NCBI GenBank assembly: GCA_949290515.1 | Contig: CASERZ010000004.1 | Coordinates: 1-64,000, forward strand | DNA from: an uncultured Christensenella sp. | GTDB taxonomy: Bacteria; Bacillota; Clostridia; Christensenellales; UBA3700 | Direction of reading: 5' to 3' | Length of the DNA stretch: 64,000 bases | Program-made: the position numbers and the translations under genes | The notes under the pieces: generated by a model | Database searches by the model: none | Seen by the model: the letters and a program-made list of their open reading frames with translations, nothing else | What the model was told of the DNA's origin: nothing | Shown here: positions 43,026 through 52,997 of the stretch, in pieces | How positions within the stretch are numbered: the stretch's first letter is position 1 | How the letters are laid out: every line of letters starts with the position of its first letter

Positions 43026-43963
43026 TGCAAGATACTTTTGAGATGAGAGAGATATACTGCCAATCTCTTATAGAAGAAGCTAAGACCAACAAGGATATCG
43101 TGGTCGTAGAGGCAGACCTTATGAACTGCATAAAGACGGGTCCTTTCAAAAAGGAATATCCCGACAGATTTTTCAACGTAGGCATTGCAGAGGCAAATAT
43201 GGTAGGCGTTTCGGCAGGACTTGCTACCTGCGGAAAAATCCCCTTCTGCTCCTCTTTCGGTACTTTTGCTACCAGAAGATGCTTTGACCAGGTTTTCATA
43301 AGCGTAGCTTACAGCAAGCAGAACGTAAAAATCGTAGGTACCGACCCCGGTATTTGCGCGGAAATCAACGGCGGTACTCATATGCCCCTCGAGGATATGG
43401 GTATTATGAGAGGTATTCCCGATATGCTTTGCGTAGAACCTACCGACAGCACTATGCTCAAAGCTCTTATGCCTCAGATTATTGCTTACAAGGGCGCAAC
43501 TTACATAAGACTTCAGAGAAAGAAAGCCGAGACTGTATATCAGGAAGGCGAAAAGTTTGACCTCTTCAAGGCAAAGAAAATCGCTTCGGGAAAAGACGCG
43601 ACGATTATTGCTTCGGGCATTATGGTAAGCAAGGCTCTCCAAGCGAGAGAAGAACTCAAAAAACAAGGCCTTGACGTAGGCGTACTCAACGTGTTTACGT
43701 GGAAGCCTATCGACAAAGAAGCTATTATCGAATGCGCTAAAGAAAGCGGTGCCATAGTAGTAGCAGAAAATCACAACGTACACAACGGACTCTACTCTGC
43801 CGTATCCGAAGTGATAGTTGCCAACAAGCCCGTTCCTATGGAAAGCGTAGCTGTAATGGACGAATTCGGAGAAGTAGGAAAAATGCCTTATCTGGCAAAG
43901 AAATTCCATATTACCGAAGAGGATATTGTAGAAAAAACCCTCAGAGTAATCGGCAGAAAATAA
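43025..43963 (+). CDS. transketolase, C-terminal (pyrimidine-binding) subunit
   Basis: Second half of the split enzyme, 312 residues. It carries the catalytic glutamate region FFNVGIAEANMVGVSAGLA that contacts the TPP aminopyrimidine, PFCSSFGTFATRRCFDQV, and a C-terminal transketolase domain (ASGIMVSKALQAREELKKQG, VAENHNVHNGLYSAVSE). It must form a hetero-oligomer with the upstream subunit. Confidence 0.92.
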   Translation: MQDTFEMREIYCQSLIEEAKTNKDIVVVEADLMNCIKTGPFKKEYPDRFFNVGIAEANMVGVSAGLATCGKIPFCSSFGTFATRRCFDQVFISVAYSKQNVKIVGTDPGICAEINGGTHMPLEDMGIMRGIPDMLCVEPTDSTMLKALMPQIIAYKGATYIRLQRKKAETVYQEGEKFDLFKAKKIASGKDATIIASGIMVSKALQAREELKKQGLDVGVLNVFTWKPIDKEAIIECAKESGAIVVAENHNVHNGLYSAVSEVIVANKPVPMESVAVMDEFGEVGKMPYLAKKFHITEEDIVEKTLRVIGRK

Positions 43964-43982
43964 TTAAGGTAATATAAAATAC

Positions 43983-44014
43983 AAAAAGCGTTTCCTGACA
44001 GGAGACGCTTTTTT
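43983..44014. terminator. terminator after the transketolase genes
   Basis: AAAGCGTTTCC/GGAGACGCTTT stem with A-run and TTTTTT flanks, usable in both directions. Confidence 0.88.
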
Positions 44015-44206
44015 GATGATAATCATAGTTTTATCGTTTTATGCTCACAGGTTTTTTCTTTGTGGGAATATATTTGACGTGCTTTCTAAAGTGCTTTTGC
44101 AATACCCTTATATCCGTCAGCCATAAAAGACCTCGTATTACTTTAAAAAAACATATCCGACTTAGCCGTATTCAACAATCAAATACCGCCTGTCAATACC
44201 GTTATC

Positions 44207-45382
44207 TCACTTGTTCGCGCTCTTGTAGACTTCGTAAAGAGCTTTTTCGTCGAGCTGGCTGAATTCTCCTACCACTCTCGAACGGTTGCGCGAACATTTA
44301 TACGCAAGAGTTTTAAGAGTTTCGTCACTCTGCACCCCTACGAGTTCTTTAAGTCCTACGGGCATATCGAGACTTGAAAAATACCTTTCCGTAGCCTCTA
44401 TTCCTTTAAGTGCGGCTTGACGTCCCTCGCCCGTGACGTGCCATACGTTTTTTGCATATCGTTCAAAGCGCGCTACGTCTTTGTCAAGCACGTACCTTGC
44501 CCAGCTTCCCCACACAGCCGAAAGACTTGCGCCGTGCGCTACGTCAAACATCGCGCTCAGCTCGTGTCCCAACTGATGCACTGCAAATTCTCTTCCGCCG
44601 CCCAGTCCCGTAAGATTGTTGTGCGACAGACTGCCCGCCCACATAAGCTCGCTCATACTCTCGTAATCGCATTTTCCGTATGCGCGTTTGCCGTACTCGA
44701 TAACGGTACGCAACAAACTTTCGCTTATGCCGTCAGTCATAGCGTTGGATTGCAAACAAGGCTGATAAAAATATCTGTCCAGCGTATGCATCATAATATC
44801 GACTACCCCGCAAGCTATCTGATATTTGGGAAGAGTGAGCGTAAATTCGGGATTCATTATTGCAAACGAGCATATAAATTTATCGCTCGAATGTCCGCGT
44901 TTGTCTGATAGCAAATCGTTGGTAAGCACCGCACTGTCGCTAGTTTCGCTTCCCGCCGCAGGTATGGTGAGAATACACCCTACTTTGAGTGCGCGTGTTT
45001 CTTTTATCTTGTAACACCATATATCCCACAAATCGCCCTCGTTGACCGCGCCTATGGCTATCGCCTTGGCGGTATCTATCACGCTTCCTCCGCCTATTGC
45101 CAAAAGACAGTCGGGCTTGTACTCCCTTGCGGTTTTTACGCCCTCTAGCGCGTGGGTATATCTGGGATTTGCCTGTGCTCCGCCGAAAAGAATATATTCT
45201 TTTTTGCTCTTTTCAAGCAATTCTTCTACTCTTGTAAGAAGTCCGCTTTTGCGTATTCTGTCGGAGCCGTAACATATCATAATTTTTCTTGCGCCTATTT
45301 TATCCAGTTCGGCGGGCAAAGCGTCAAGCGCGCTTTTGCCGAAATTTATCGAAGTAGGAATTGAAAATCTGAAATCTCTCAT
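44207..45382 (-). CDS. iron-containing (butanol-type) alcohol dehydrogenase
   Basis: NAD(P)H-dependent reductase of aldehydes such as butanal or acetaldehyde in fermentation. The 391 residues have GGGSVIDTAKAIA for dinucleotide binding and metal ligands in GVVDIMMHTLDRYF (D, H) and VHQLGHELSAMFDVAHGASLS (H, H). AAGGAG precedes the ATG, which overlaps the HAD gene stop by 4 nt. The 190 nt between its stop and the terminator at 43983 hold no convincing gene. Confidence 0.9.
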   Translation of the reverse strand: MRDFRFSIPTSINFGKSALDALPAELDKIGARKIMICYGSDRIRKSGLLTRVEELLEKSKKEYILFGGAQANPRYTHALEGVKTAREYKPDCLLAIGGGSVIDTAKAIAIGAVNEGDLWDIWCYKIKETRALKVGCILTIPAAGSETSDSAVLTNDLLSDKRGHSSDKFICSFAIMNPEFTLTLPKYQIACGVVDIMMHTLDRYFYQPCLQSNAMTDGISESLLRTVIEYGKRAYGKCDYESMSELMWAGSLSHNNLTGLGGGREFAVHQLGHELSAMFDVAHGASLSAVWGSWARYVLDKDVARFERYAKNVWHVTGEGRQAALKGIEATERYFSSLDMPVGLKELVGVQSDETLKTLAYKCSRNRSRVVGEFSQLDEKALYEVYKSANK

Positions 45383-46089
45383 ACTCTCTCCTTTTCTGCA
45401 AGTTTATCTATAAGCCTCGTCAGCTCGCGGTAATTCTTTACTTGATAATCGGGTACTATGTCCTTGACAAGCTTGCGCTCTCTGTTGAAAAGCACGGTTT
45501 TTATTCCCGCGTTTATACCGCCCTGAATATCCGAGCTCAAGGAATCGCCGATGATATAAACATCTTCTTTTTGCGTTATGCCTATGTCTTTGAGCACATA
45601 ATCGAAAAAGTCCTTGTTTGGTTTTTGCAGTCCTATCTCCTGCGATATGTATATCTTTTTGAAAAACTTATCGAGCCTTGTGTTTTTAAACCTCATTTTC
45701 TGAGTGCGCGTAACGCCGTTTGTTACGCAGTAGAGGTCGTGCTCACAAGACGTCCTCGCGAGAAAGGCTCTCGCTCCGCGTATCACGCAAGTACTCTCGG
45801 CTACGTTTTCCCTATAAGCGTCACCCACTTGGGTTACGTCTTTTTCCTTTATGCCGAATTTGTCGAAAAGCTCGTAAAAACGCGTATAAAAAATCTCCTC
45901 GCGCGTTATCTCTCCTCTTTCGAACATATCCCACATACGCCTGTTGATTCGCTTGAATTCCTGTGCGATTGCGTCACCGTCTCCCAAGGAATAATCTTCA
46001 GCAAGTTTTACTACCGCTTGGTATTCGCTTGCGTTGAAGTCGAGTACGGTATCGTCCGCGTCTATCAATAATGTCAGTCTCTTTGCCAT
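45379..46089 (-). CDS. HAD-superfamily hydrolase (YjjG-like nucleotidase)
   Basis: A 236-residue phosphatase. Motifs: nucleophile LLIDADDTVLDF (DxD), motif II CVTNGVTRTQ, lysine in QEIGLQKPNKDFF and the acidic IIGDSLSSDIQGG. YjjG relatives dephosphorylate pyrimidine nucleotides. The ATG at 46089 (MAKRLTLLID) is chosen; the open frame extends to 46167 through a terminator-like hairpin. A TATTAT box ends 6 nt before this ATG, so the mRNA is predicted leaderless. Operon with the alcohol dehydrogenase. Confidence 0.88.
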   Translation of the reverse strand: MAKRLTLLIDADDTVLDFNASEYQAVVKLAEDYSLGDGDAIAQEFKRINRRMWDMFERGEITREEIFYTRFYELFDKFGIKEKDVTQVGDAYRENVAESTCVIRGARAFLARTSCEHDLYCVTNGVTRTQKMRFKNTRLDKFFKKIYISQEIGLQKPNKDFFDYVLKDIGITQKEDVYIIGDSLSSDIQGGINAGIKTVLFNRERKLVKDIVPDYQVKNYRELTRLIDKLAEKERV

Positions 46090-46095
46090 AGATAA

Positions 46096-46124
46096 ATAAT
46101 ACCACGTATCCTGTCTTTTTTCAA
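46096..46124 (-). promoter_or_regulatory. leaderless-type promoter of the HAD gene
   Basis: Minus strand TTGAAA, 17 bp, TATTAT, then TTATCT and the ATG. Confidence 0.75.
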
Positions 46125-46135
46125 CCTCACAGATA

Positions 46136-46162
46136 AAATTGTCGCGTGCAAAACACGCGACA
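46136..46162 (-). terminator. hairpin after the ABC transporter operon
   Basis: ATTGTCGCGTG/CACGCGACAAT stem, followed on the minus strand by TTTATC; strong stem, weak T tract. Confidence 0.65.
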
Positions 46163-46202
46163 ATCAATAAACCGTATATTCAGTATTTTAATCTGTACCC
46201 GC

Positions 46203-48521
46203 TTATACGTCGTATTTGGAAAGTATCTCTACCGGAGTCTTTCTCGTAAACGACAATATCGGCAACAGCGATACTATCATCATACAGCCCGCAATACCCG
46301 CTATCGCCGTGAAAAACAGCCACAGAGGGAAATACAAAAGCGTGCCGTCGGAGAATATGAGTACCGGCAGCCCTATCACAACGAATACCGACACTACGCA
46401 TATCAGAATAAGCGCGAGAGATTCGACGAAAAATTTGTATACGATATTCTTTGTCGATACGCCTATCGCTCTGTAAAGTCCTATCTCCTTGGCTTTGCCG
46501 GACAATGCCGAATAAAACATCAGTGCCGCCGACACAAGCATAATCGCTATGAGTATAGCAACGACTATAGCGAATTTTAAGATTTCTTCCTTTACTTCGT
46601 TCATAGCCTGCATATACATTATATTTTTTGTCTTTATGCTCGAAAACAAGCCTGTCTCAATCAAATCGTCTGCAAGTTTGTCTACGTCAGGCGTAAGTAT
46701 GCTATATTCTCTGTATTTATCGAATCTGTCTTTAAGCGCGCGCATTTCGGTTTCGTTGATTACCCAACCGCTTACATTCTGCGAATTTCTGACAACGAAT
46801 TTTTTTCCGAATATATCGACTACTCTTCCGTCTTCGTAATTCCATCCCGGTGATAAAAGCAGCTCGCCGTCTTTAGCTTCTTCCCCGAAGTAGCTGTCGG
46901 GGGAATATCCGAAAATTACGTCAATCCAGAGTAAATCCTCCATATATGCGTACGATTCGTCTTCGTCCACGACGCCGACTATCTTGACGGTCTTTGTTCT
47001 GTCCATCTTTACGGTCGCGTTGTAAAGTATCTCATATCCTACGCCGTTTACTTTTGCCTCGTGTATCCAGCTGGAGAGAATATCGTCGGCAAGTCCCTTG
47101 CTTATGACAATCCTGTCGTAAGCCGTCAAATCGTCGGGAGTGCCGTATAGCCATTTCATATTTTTTACCTTGTCGATATCGTTGAAAGTGTAATCCAAAA
47201 ATGACCAGTATATGGTCTCGAGCGTCTCGAATCCCGCAATGCCTACCTCCATTCGCGATGAAAAGTTACTGACGTATGCGTACTCCACGTCATAGCCTTT
47301 TTCGGCGATTATTTTATCGACTGCCTCTTTATCGCTTGCTCCGTACACGTCTACTCTAAGCAAATCTTCATTAAAATCGCTGCCGATATTATCGTATTTG
47401 AAAATTTTCGAGCCGAGTACTCCCACGAAAATAACGATTGCTATCATAAACACAAAGACAGATAGCGTAAAAAGAGTAAACCTTTTCTTTTTGTTGAATA
47501 TCGACTTCACGCCTGACACAAACGCGCTTTTGAAGGAAAATACCTTACCCGTCTTGCCCGTCTGCACATTGCTGAGAAAATTCATCGCGCCGTGCGCCTT
47601 GACGCGTTGTTCTTCCAAAAACTCCTTTTCAGTCTTGTCTTCGAATTTTATCTCTGATTTTTCGTCGATTAGCCTTACGTTTTCGTCAGTAGTCTTGAGA
47701 TAAATCTTTCCGCCTTCGTTGACAAGAACGATATTTACGGGAAGAGCTTCGCCGTAATAGTCTATGTTTACGTTGTCGACAGTAAGTCTGTTTTTCTTTT
47801 TGTCTCCGAGAAAAACTCTGGTTTTGTCGGACGCGCCGTGAGAGATTTTTCCTCCCTCGCTGAGATTTTCTATCCTTCCGTCCTTTATCTCTATTACGCT
47901 GTCCGCATACTTCTCTATCAAATCCCCTTCGTGCGTTACCACTATCACAAGACAGTTGGTGCTCAACGCCTTCAACAGCTCCATTACCGTTCGCGTATTC
48001 AGCTCGTCCAGATTGCCCGTCGGCTCGTCCGCCAGTATTATCCTGGCTCCCTTGACCATCGCTCGCGCTATCGCTACTCTCTGCTGCTGTCCTCCCGACA
48101 GCGTTGTCACGTTACGCTTGTAATAATCCCTCATTCCTACATTGTCCAATGCAGTCATTACCCTGTCGAATATCACTTCTTCGTCCTTTACTCCGACAGT
48201 TCTCAGTCCCTGCGCTACGTTTTGGTATACGTCCAGTCTTTCGTCCAGAAGATAGTTCTGGAATATATACCCTATATTCTCTATCCTGTACTTATCGTCT
48301 ACGCTGCTCTTGTAGACGTTGCCGTTCATTATTATCTCTCCGCCGTCGAATTTGTCCAATCCGCCCAGCGCGTTCATAAACGTAGTCTTTCCCGAACCGC
48401 TCGCACCGTATATGGCTACAAGTCCTTTCTCGGGAAACTCCACGCTCACGTCGTTGACGGCGCGTACTTCGTTTGACTTGTTCTTATTGAAAATCTTGAG
48501 AAGATTGTTTACCTTTATCAT
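46203..48521 (-). CDS. ABC ATPase-FtsX permease fusion (second of pair)
   Basis: A 772-residue half-transporter of the MacB/LolD-FtsX type. The N-terminal ATPase (1-225) has YGASGSGKTTF, LSGGQQQRVAIARAM and LADEPTGNLDELN. A linker of about 110 residues with its own beta-rich stretch follows, then membrane helix 1 (about 348-370), an external domain of about 230 residues, and three C-terminal helices forming the FtsX permease. It overlaps the upstream fusion by 4 nt. The two probably heterodimerise. No two-component system or substrate gene is adjacent, so cargo (peptide, lipid or lipoprotein) is unknown. Confidence 0.88.
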   Translation of the reverse strand: MIKVNNLLKIFNKNKSNEVRAVNDVSVEFPEKGLVAIYGASGSGKTTFMNALGGLDKFDGGEIIMNGNVYKSSVDDKYRIENIGYIFQNYLLDERLDVYQNVAQGLRTVGVKDEEVIFDRVMTALDNVGMRDYYKRNVTTLSGGQQQRVAIARAMVKGARIILADEPTGNLDELNTRTVMELLKALSTNCLVIVVTHEGDLIEKYADSVIEIKDGRIENLSEGGKISHGASDKTRVFLGDKKKNRLTVDNVNIDYYGEALPVNIVLVNEGGKIYLKTTDENVRLIDEKSEIKFEDKTEKEFLEEQRVKAHGAMNFLSNVQTGKTGKVFSFKSAFVSGVKSIFNKKKRFTLFTLSVFVFMIAIVIFVGVLGSKIFKYDNIGSDFNEDLLRVDVYGASDKEAVDKIIAEKGYDVEYAYVSNFSSRMEVGIAGFETLETIYWSFLDYTFNDIDKVKNMKWLYGTPDDLTAYDRIVISKGLADDILSSWIHEAKVNGVGYEILYNATVKMDRTKTVKIVGVVDEDESYAYMEDLLWIDVIFGYSPDSYFGEEAKDGELLLSPGWNYEDGRVVDIFGKKFVVRNSQNVSGWVINETEMRALKDRFDKYREYSILTPDVDKLADDLIETGLFSSIKTKNIMYMQAMNEVKEEILKFAIVVAILIAIMLVSAALMFYSALSGKAKEIGLYRAIGVSTKNIVYKFFVESLALILICVVSVFVVIGLPVLIFSDGTLLYFPLWLFFTAIAGIAGCMMIVSLLPILSFTRKTPVEILSKYDV

Positions 48522-50788
48522 TTATTTGCCCTCCTCAATCCTTTTCTTATCTTTTGCCTGTATATAAGCTTGTTGTACGAGCCTGCCAGAATCAGCAGTA
48601 TTATCGTCATTCCCAGTACTATCATAAATACCGCTTCCCAGCCCATATATTGAAGTACCGCACCTATAGGAGCAAAGTACATTATCAATACCAAAATCAC
48701 ACACAAAATCAGTGCAGGTACGAGTGCTAAAAACAGCTGTACGAAAGTCGACGCTTTGACCGTCGAATCGGCAATACCCATAGTCCTGAATACCGATACG
48801 TCTTTCCTGCCGAGCGACATAAGTTTTATGAGCGTGACTACTACGACAAGAGATACAGCCACCGAGAAGGCAAGACTTATGAGCGTGGTGGAAAAGAAGT
48901 TGATTAATTTTTCGATAAACGAAAGACTTGACATAATATTGATATCTCTGGCACGTATGGAACTGTAGCCGTCCCGCGTCATCTTTTCGACTGCCTCGCC
49001 CGCTTTTTTGTTGTTTTCAAAGATAAGCGATATCTGTTTGCTCTCTTCAGTAAAATAATCTTTGAATACCTCGGGACTTACGCTGAAAACTATGCAGGAC
49101 GAATCGTAGAGCGAAGAAACAAAGGGGGTTAAATCCTTATTGTATTTTACGTCCGTAAAAAGCAATGCCGCAGAGACCGCTTTTCGTATATAAAGTCCCT
49201 CGTTGTTATCCATCAAAGCATTGCTCTCCACAACCTTGCCTTGCAAATCGAAGTCAATCTGAAATACTGCGTCTCTCAAATTACGGTTGTCTAAGTAATT
49301 GCCTTCTTCGTCTTCGATTACGGGGAAACCTTCTGCGTCAACCTCGACTATCGCTCCGCTCAAAGGAGGTACATTCAACCTTTGAAACTGAGCGTAATAT
49401 TCGTATCCTTCTTTTGTAAAACACGCGCTTATCGGCTCTCTGTTGTCCACATAGTAGTCAATACCCGATATGACGTATACCATACCCTGATTGTTTGTCC
49501 CGTCCACTCTGGATTGGTAATTTACGTTGAACATCTCGAGCTTCTGCCCTACGCTGTAATCGTTGGCGTAATTATAAGGAATGCGAAGCAATATCTCGTC
49601 GGCTCTTTGGGGCAGTCTTCCCTTATCTGCTTTTTTACCGTCCAACATATCCAAGCGGAAATATCGGGAGTTTTTGATGCTATCTCCTTCCATTACAACG
49701 AGTGCGGATGCGTCGAGATAGATATCGTGCATAATAAAGGACGATGCTCCGTATTTATCCGCAAGCTCTTGCGCGCTTTGCTCGGTGTAATAATCGTCGC
49801 GGGTTGCGACCAGCACTCTGCCCTCTATATCGTTGACTTCGAAAAATACCGGATAATATCCCAGGTTGCTCACCAAGGATATGGAAAGAATAATACCGCT
49901 TAACGCGATAAACAAAACAACAGATATCAGAATATTCTGTTTAGGACGGGTGCAAAACCTCTTCCAGCCCAGTATGAATTTATCTCTCGCGTCCGCAAGC
50001 CTGTCTTCTTTTGAACGCTTACTTTTCTTGCGACGCGTTTTGAAAACGTACTGTCTCTCTTTTTCGTAAAGGCCTTCTTTCTCCTCTGCATCTTCGGAGC
50101 TTTTAACTCTCTCGAAAATCTCGTCGCTTTCGACTCCTCCGTCATATATGCGAATATGCCTGGTAGCGTATTCTTTCACGTCCTCGTAATTGTGCGTTAC
50201 CACTATAACGAGTTTTTCTTCGGATACCTCTTTCAACAACGCCAGTATACTCTTTGCGTTGACGCTGTCAAGATTGCCCGTAGGCTCGTCTGCCAGTATG
50301 ACGGGGCTGTCTTTGGCTATCGCCCTCGCGATGACCGTTCGCTGTTTCTCTCCGCCCGACAGCTTTACTCCTTTAGTGTTGAGCCTGTCTTTGAGTCCTA
50401 CTCTTTCGGCTATCTCCAGCGCGCGGCGCTTTCTCTCTTTGAGGTCCTTGACTGACGTCAATGCAAATTCTATATTCTCGAATACCGTAAAGCTTTCGAG
50501 TATGTTGTAGTCCTGAAAAATAAAGGATACGTACTTCGCTACGTATTCGTCCCAGTCGGACTTTATGTAATGGGAAGTGGGCTTGCCCTCTATATACATC
50601 TCCCCTTCTTCGTAACTGTCAAGTCCGCCAATCACGTTGAGAAGCGTGGTTTTACCGCTTCCCGATTTGCCCGTGACTGCGACGAATTCTCCTTTGTCAA
50701 AAGACAAATTTACCTTGCGAATACCGACTGCGACGTTGTTTTCGCTAGAGTAAATCTTGCCTATGTCGCACAGTTTCAAAAATGCCAT
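48518..50788 (-). CDS. ABC ATPase-FtsX permease fusion (first of pair)
   Basis: A 756-residue MacB-like half-transporter. The ATPase (1-220) has TGKSGSGKTTL, LSGGEKQRTVIARA and LADEPTGNLDSVN. After a highly charged linker (EKERQYVFKTRRKKSKRSKE) come membrane helix 1 (about 288-312), an external domain of about 310 residues and three FtsX helices. GGAGGG precedes the ATG. Parallel to, but clearly different from, its partner; together they make a complete transporter with mechanotransmission-type architecture. Confidence 0.88.
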   Translation of the reverse strand: MAFLKLCDIGKIYSSENNVAVGIRKVNLSFDKGEFVAVTGKSGSGKTTLLNVIGGLDSYEEGEMYIEGKPTSHYIKSDWDEYVAKYVSFIFQDYNILESFTVFENIEFALTSVKDLKERKRRALEIAERVGLKDRLNTKGVKLSGGEKQRTVIARAIAKDSPVILADEPTGNLDSVNAKSILALLKEVSEEKLVIVVTHNYEDVKEYATRHIRIYDGGVESDEIFERVKSSEDAEEKEGLYEKERQYVFKTRRKKSKRSKEDRLADARDKFILGWKRFCTRPKQNILISVVLFIALSGIILSISLVSNLGYYPVFFEVNDIEGRVLVATRDDYYTEQSAQELADKYGASSFIMHDIYLDASALVVMEGDSIKNSRYFRLDMLDGKKADKGRLPQRADEILLRIPYNYANDYSVGQKLEMFNVNYQSRVDGTNNQGMVYVISGIDYYVDNREPISACFTKEGYEYYAQFQRLNVPPLSGAIVEVDAEGFPVIEDEEGNYLDNRNLRDAVFQIDFDLQGKVVESNALMDNNEGLYIRKAVSAALLFTDVKYNKDLTPFVSSLYDSSCIVFSVSPEVFKDYFTEESKQISLIFENNKKAGEAVEKMTRDGYSSIRARDINIMSSLSFIEKLINFFSTTLISLAFSVAVSLVVVVTLIKLMSLGRKDVSVFRTMGIADSTVKASTFVQLFLALVPALILCVILVLIMYFAPIGAVLQYMGWEAVFMIVLGMTIILLILAGSYNKLIYRQKIRKGLRRANK

Positions 50789-50806
50789 AAATTTCCCTCC
50801 GATTAT

Positions 50807-50835
50807 ATTATAGCAAATATATTTCTCTTTTGCAA
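50807..50835 (-). promoter_or_regulatory. promoter of the ABC fusion pair
   Basis: Minus strand TTGCAA, 17 bp, TATAAT. Confidence 0.75.
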
Positions 50836-50901
50836 TACTAAAATATGAGCGCGTGAATATGCTTATACTACACCGCTATATCGCGCTTTGTATCGCATAA
50901 A

Positions 50902-50932
50902 ATAAAAAGAGGACCTTTTGAGTCCTCTTCTA
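50902..50932 (-). terminator. terminator of the NSS transporter
   Basis: Minus strand AGAGGACTC/GGTCCTCT stem followed by TTTTATTTT. Confidence 0.85.
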
Positions 50933-50959
50933 TCTTTGCGTTTGAATTGTTTGTTCGAA

Positions 50960-52702
50960 TTATTTATCGGTTTTTTCAGAAACTGCCTTTTTCGTGTTTC
51001 TCGTCTTAGGCTTGACGACTTCTTGCTCTGTTACGGCGTCCTGCATAACTGCCGTATCTGCCAAAACTGAATCAGCTTTAACGCTTCCTTCAACGATTTC
51101 GACGGGCATATCCGCGTCCTGCTCTTTTGCCTTAGCTTCCTCTTCGTCAAGCTGTTCCCACGTCTTGAAGTTCTGTTCGGCGTGCCAAGCGAGAGCTCTC
51201 AGGCGGGGATTGAACTTCGTGATGAGTTTTATGATAAATCCCGACATAAATGCAAGGAAAGTTATTATCCAGCCGGCTATATTCGCGTAGAGAGGATAGC
51301 CTCCGTACAAACCGTCGTTTTTATCGATAAGAATATAAATATTCCATATTGTAAGTCCCAGCAAAGCAAGAGGTGCGATTACCATTACGGCAGCGTAAAA
51401 CCAGAATGCGGGCATCTTGAGTTTGTTGGTGTTTTTGTTGATTTCCTTGAGCACCTTTTTGGGCTTGAAAAACCAACCTACGAGTACGCACTCGAGTACG
51501 CCGACTATAAGCAGATTGTATTGATTTGTCCAGTTGTCGACTATATCCAACCACGCCACGCCCGAACCGGTCACGTATATGAGCGATATCACAGCCGCAA
51601 CGAGTATTATGCCTATCGTGGTCTTTTTCTTGCTTATGCCGTACTTGTCAGAGATACTTGCCGATATACCCTCTACTATGGAGAATGCCGAGTCTATGGT
51701 AAGCGTAATAAGCATCAAGTAGAATATAAATCCGAAGACTGCGTTTATCCAGCCCACGTTTGTCAGCTGTACTATAGCCATAGGATAGATGAGGAATGCC
51801 GTAGAGATACCCGAAGCGGACATATCGTCTACCGTCATACCGCAGCCGTACATCGTAGTGAACAAAACTATACCCGAAAGTACGCTGGTCAAAAAATCGC
51901 TTACAGCTATTATCATAACATCTTCTACGATATTTGACTTGTCGTCAAGGAAGGAGCCGTAGGCAATCATTATAGCCATCATAATCGACAGACTGTAGAA
52001 TGCTTGTCCGATTGCGTCTACCCAAATAGTAGGCTCTTTGAACGCCTCGAATTTAGGAACGAACAGCGCCTTCATTGCCGCGCCCGTGTTGCCCATAGTA
52101 AAGCCTCTTACCGCAAGAATTACAAGCAGGATAACGGGAATAAAGACCGTATATTTTACTACTTTAGAAACCGAGCTTGCGCCGTCTTTGATACAGTAGT
52201 ATATAGCAAACCAAGCAATGGCAAGGCTTATGAGCAAAATCAAAGGAATCTGACTTCCCTGTCCGAAAAGCGAAGTGCCCCACGTGGTATTGATGGAATT
52301 TGCCCACAGATTTTCAGCCTCTTCGATACCCGTAGCAGTACCCGTCATCGAGGCAAACTTAAAGCTCAGAAGCGCCATAAGTATTACCCACGCAAAAACA
52401 GCGGCATAATACGTAACTATTACGAATGCGTTTGCCGTAGATGCCCAGCCTATATATTCGCCGCCCTTTCTGAGACCTTTGAGCGCGACGGGAGAGCCCG
52501 CTTTCATCTTTCTACCTATAGAAAGCTCCATCATAAGCAAAGGCATACCTATGACGACCATTGCTATGATATATGCAAACAAAAATGCGCCGCCGCCGTG
52601 CTTTGCTGCAAGACCGGGAAAACGCCACGCGTTTCCGAGTCCTACTGCCGAACCGATTGACGCAAGAATAAACGTAAACCTCGAGGGCCACTTGTCTCTC
52701 AT
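50960..52702 (-). CDS. NSS-family sodium-dependent amino acid transporter
   Basis: LeuT-fold sodium symporter, probably for an amino acid. The ATG at 52702 (MRDKWPSRFTFILASIGSA) is chosen because AGAGGAG lies 8 nt upstream; the open frame runs to 52744. The 580 residues hold about twelve helices. The first has the sodium/substrate motif ASIGSAVGLGNAWRFP with an unwound GLGN, and helix 6 has GQAFYSLSIMMAIMIAYGS. A hydrophilic Glu/Lys-rich C-terminal tail of about 80 residues is longer than in LeuT. Monocistronic. Confidence 0.9.
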   Translation of the reverse strand: MRDKWPSRFTFILASIGSAVGLGNAWRFPGLAAKHGGGAFLFAYIIAMVVIGMPLLMMELSIGRKMKAGSPVALKGLRKGGEYIGWASTANAFVIVTYYAAVFAWVILMALLSFKFASMTGTATGIEEAENLWANSINTTWGTSLFGQGSQIPLILLISLAIAWFAIYYCIKDGASSVSKVVKYTVFIPVILLVILAVRGFTMGNTGAAMKALFVPKFEAFKEPTIWVDAIGQAFYSLSIMMAIMIAYGSFLDDKSNIVEDVMIIAVSDFLTSVLSGIVLFTTMYGCGMTVDDMSASGISTAFLIYPMAIVQLTNVGWINAVFGFIFYLMLITLTIDSAFSIVEGISASISDKYGISKKKTTIGIILVAAVISLIYVTGSGVAWLDIVDNWTNQYNLLIVGVLECVLVGWFFKPKKVLKEINKNTNKLKMPAFWFYAAVMVIAPLALLGLTIWNIYILIDKNDGLYGGYPLYANIAGWIITFLAFMSGFIIKLITKFNPRLRALAWHAEQNFKTWEQLDEEEAKAKEQDADMPVEIVEGSVKADSVLADTAVMQDAVTEQEVVKPKTRNTKKAVSEKTDK

Positions 52703-52948
52703 TTTTCTAACTCCTCTTTCTGTTATTCCGTTAATCTGGCACATATTTTTACGCGCCGTGATAATACTTTTTAATTTTATAATATTTTTACATTATTTAC
52801 AAGCATTTTATACAATTAAACGGATAATGCACGATTTTTGCAGAATAATTATGATTTATTTTATTTTTTTCGGGATAAGTCAAAACAAAATCTGATGGTC
52901 GTCTGCTTTTTGATTTTATTCTGACGCCTTATCAGTAATTTTTTACAT

Positions 52949-52978
52949 AAAAAAAGACGCCGACGGCGTCTTTTTTTT
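52949..52978. terminator. terminator of the rubredoxin gene
   Basis: GACGCC/GGCGTC stem between A and T runs; bidirectional in form. Confidence 0.88.
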
Positions 52979-52997
52979 AATATCCTATTGGTTTGTG

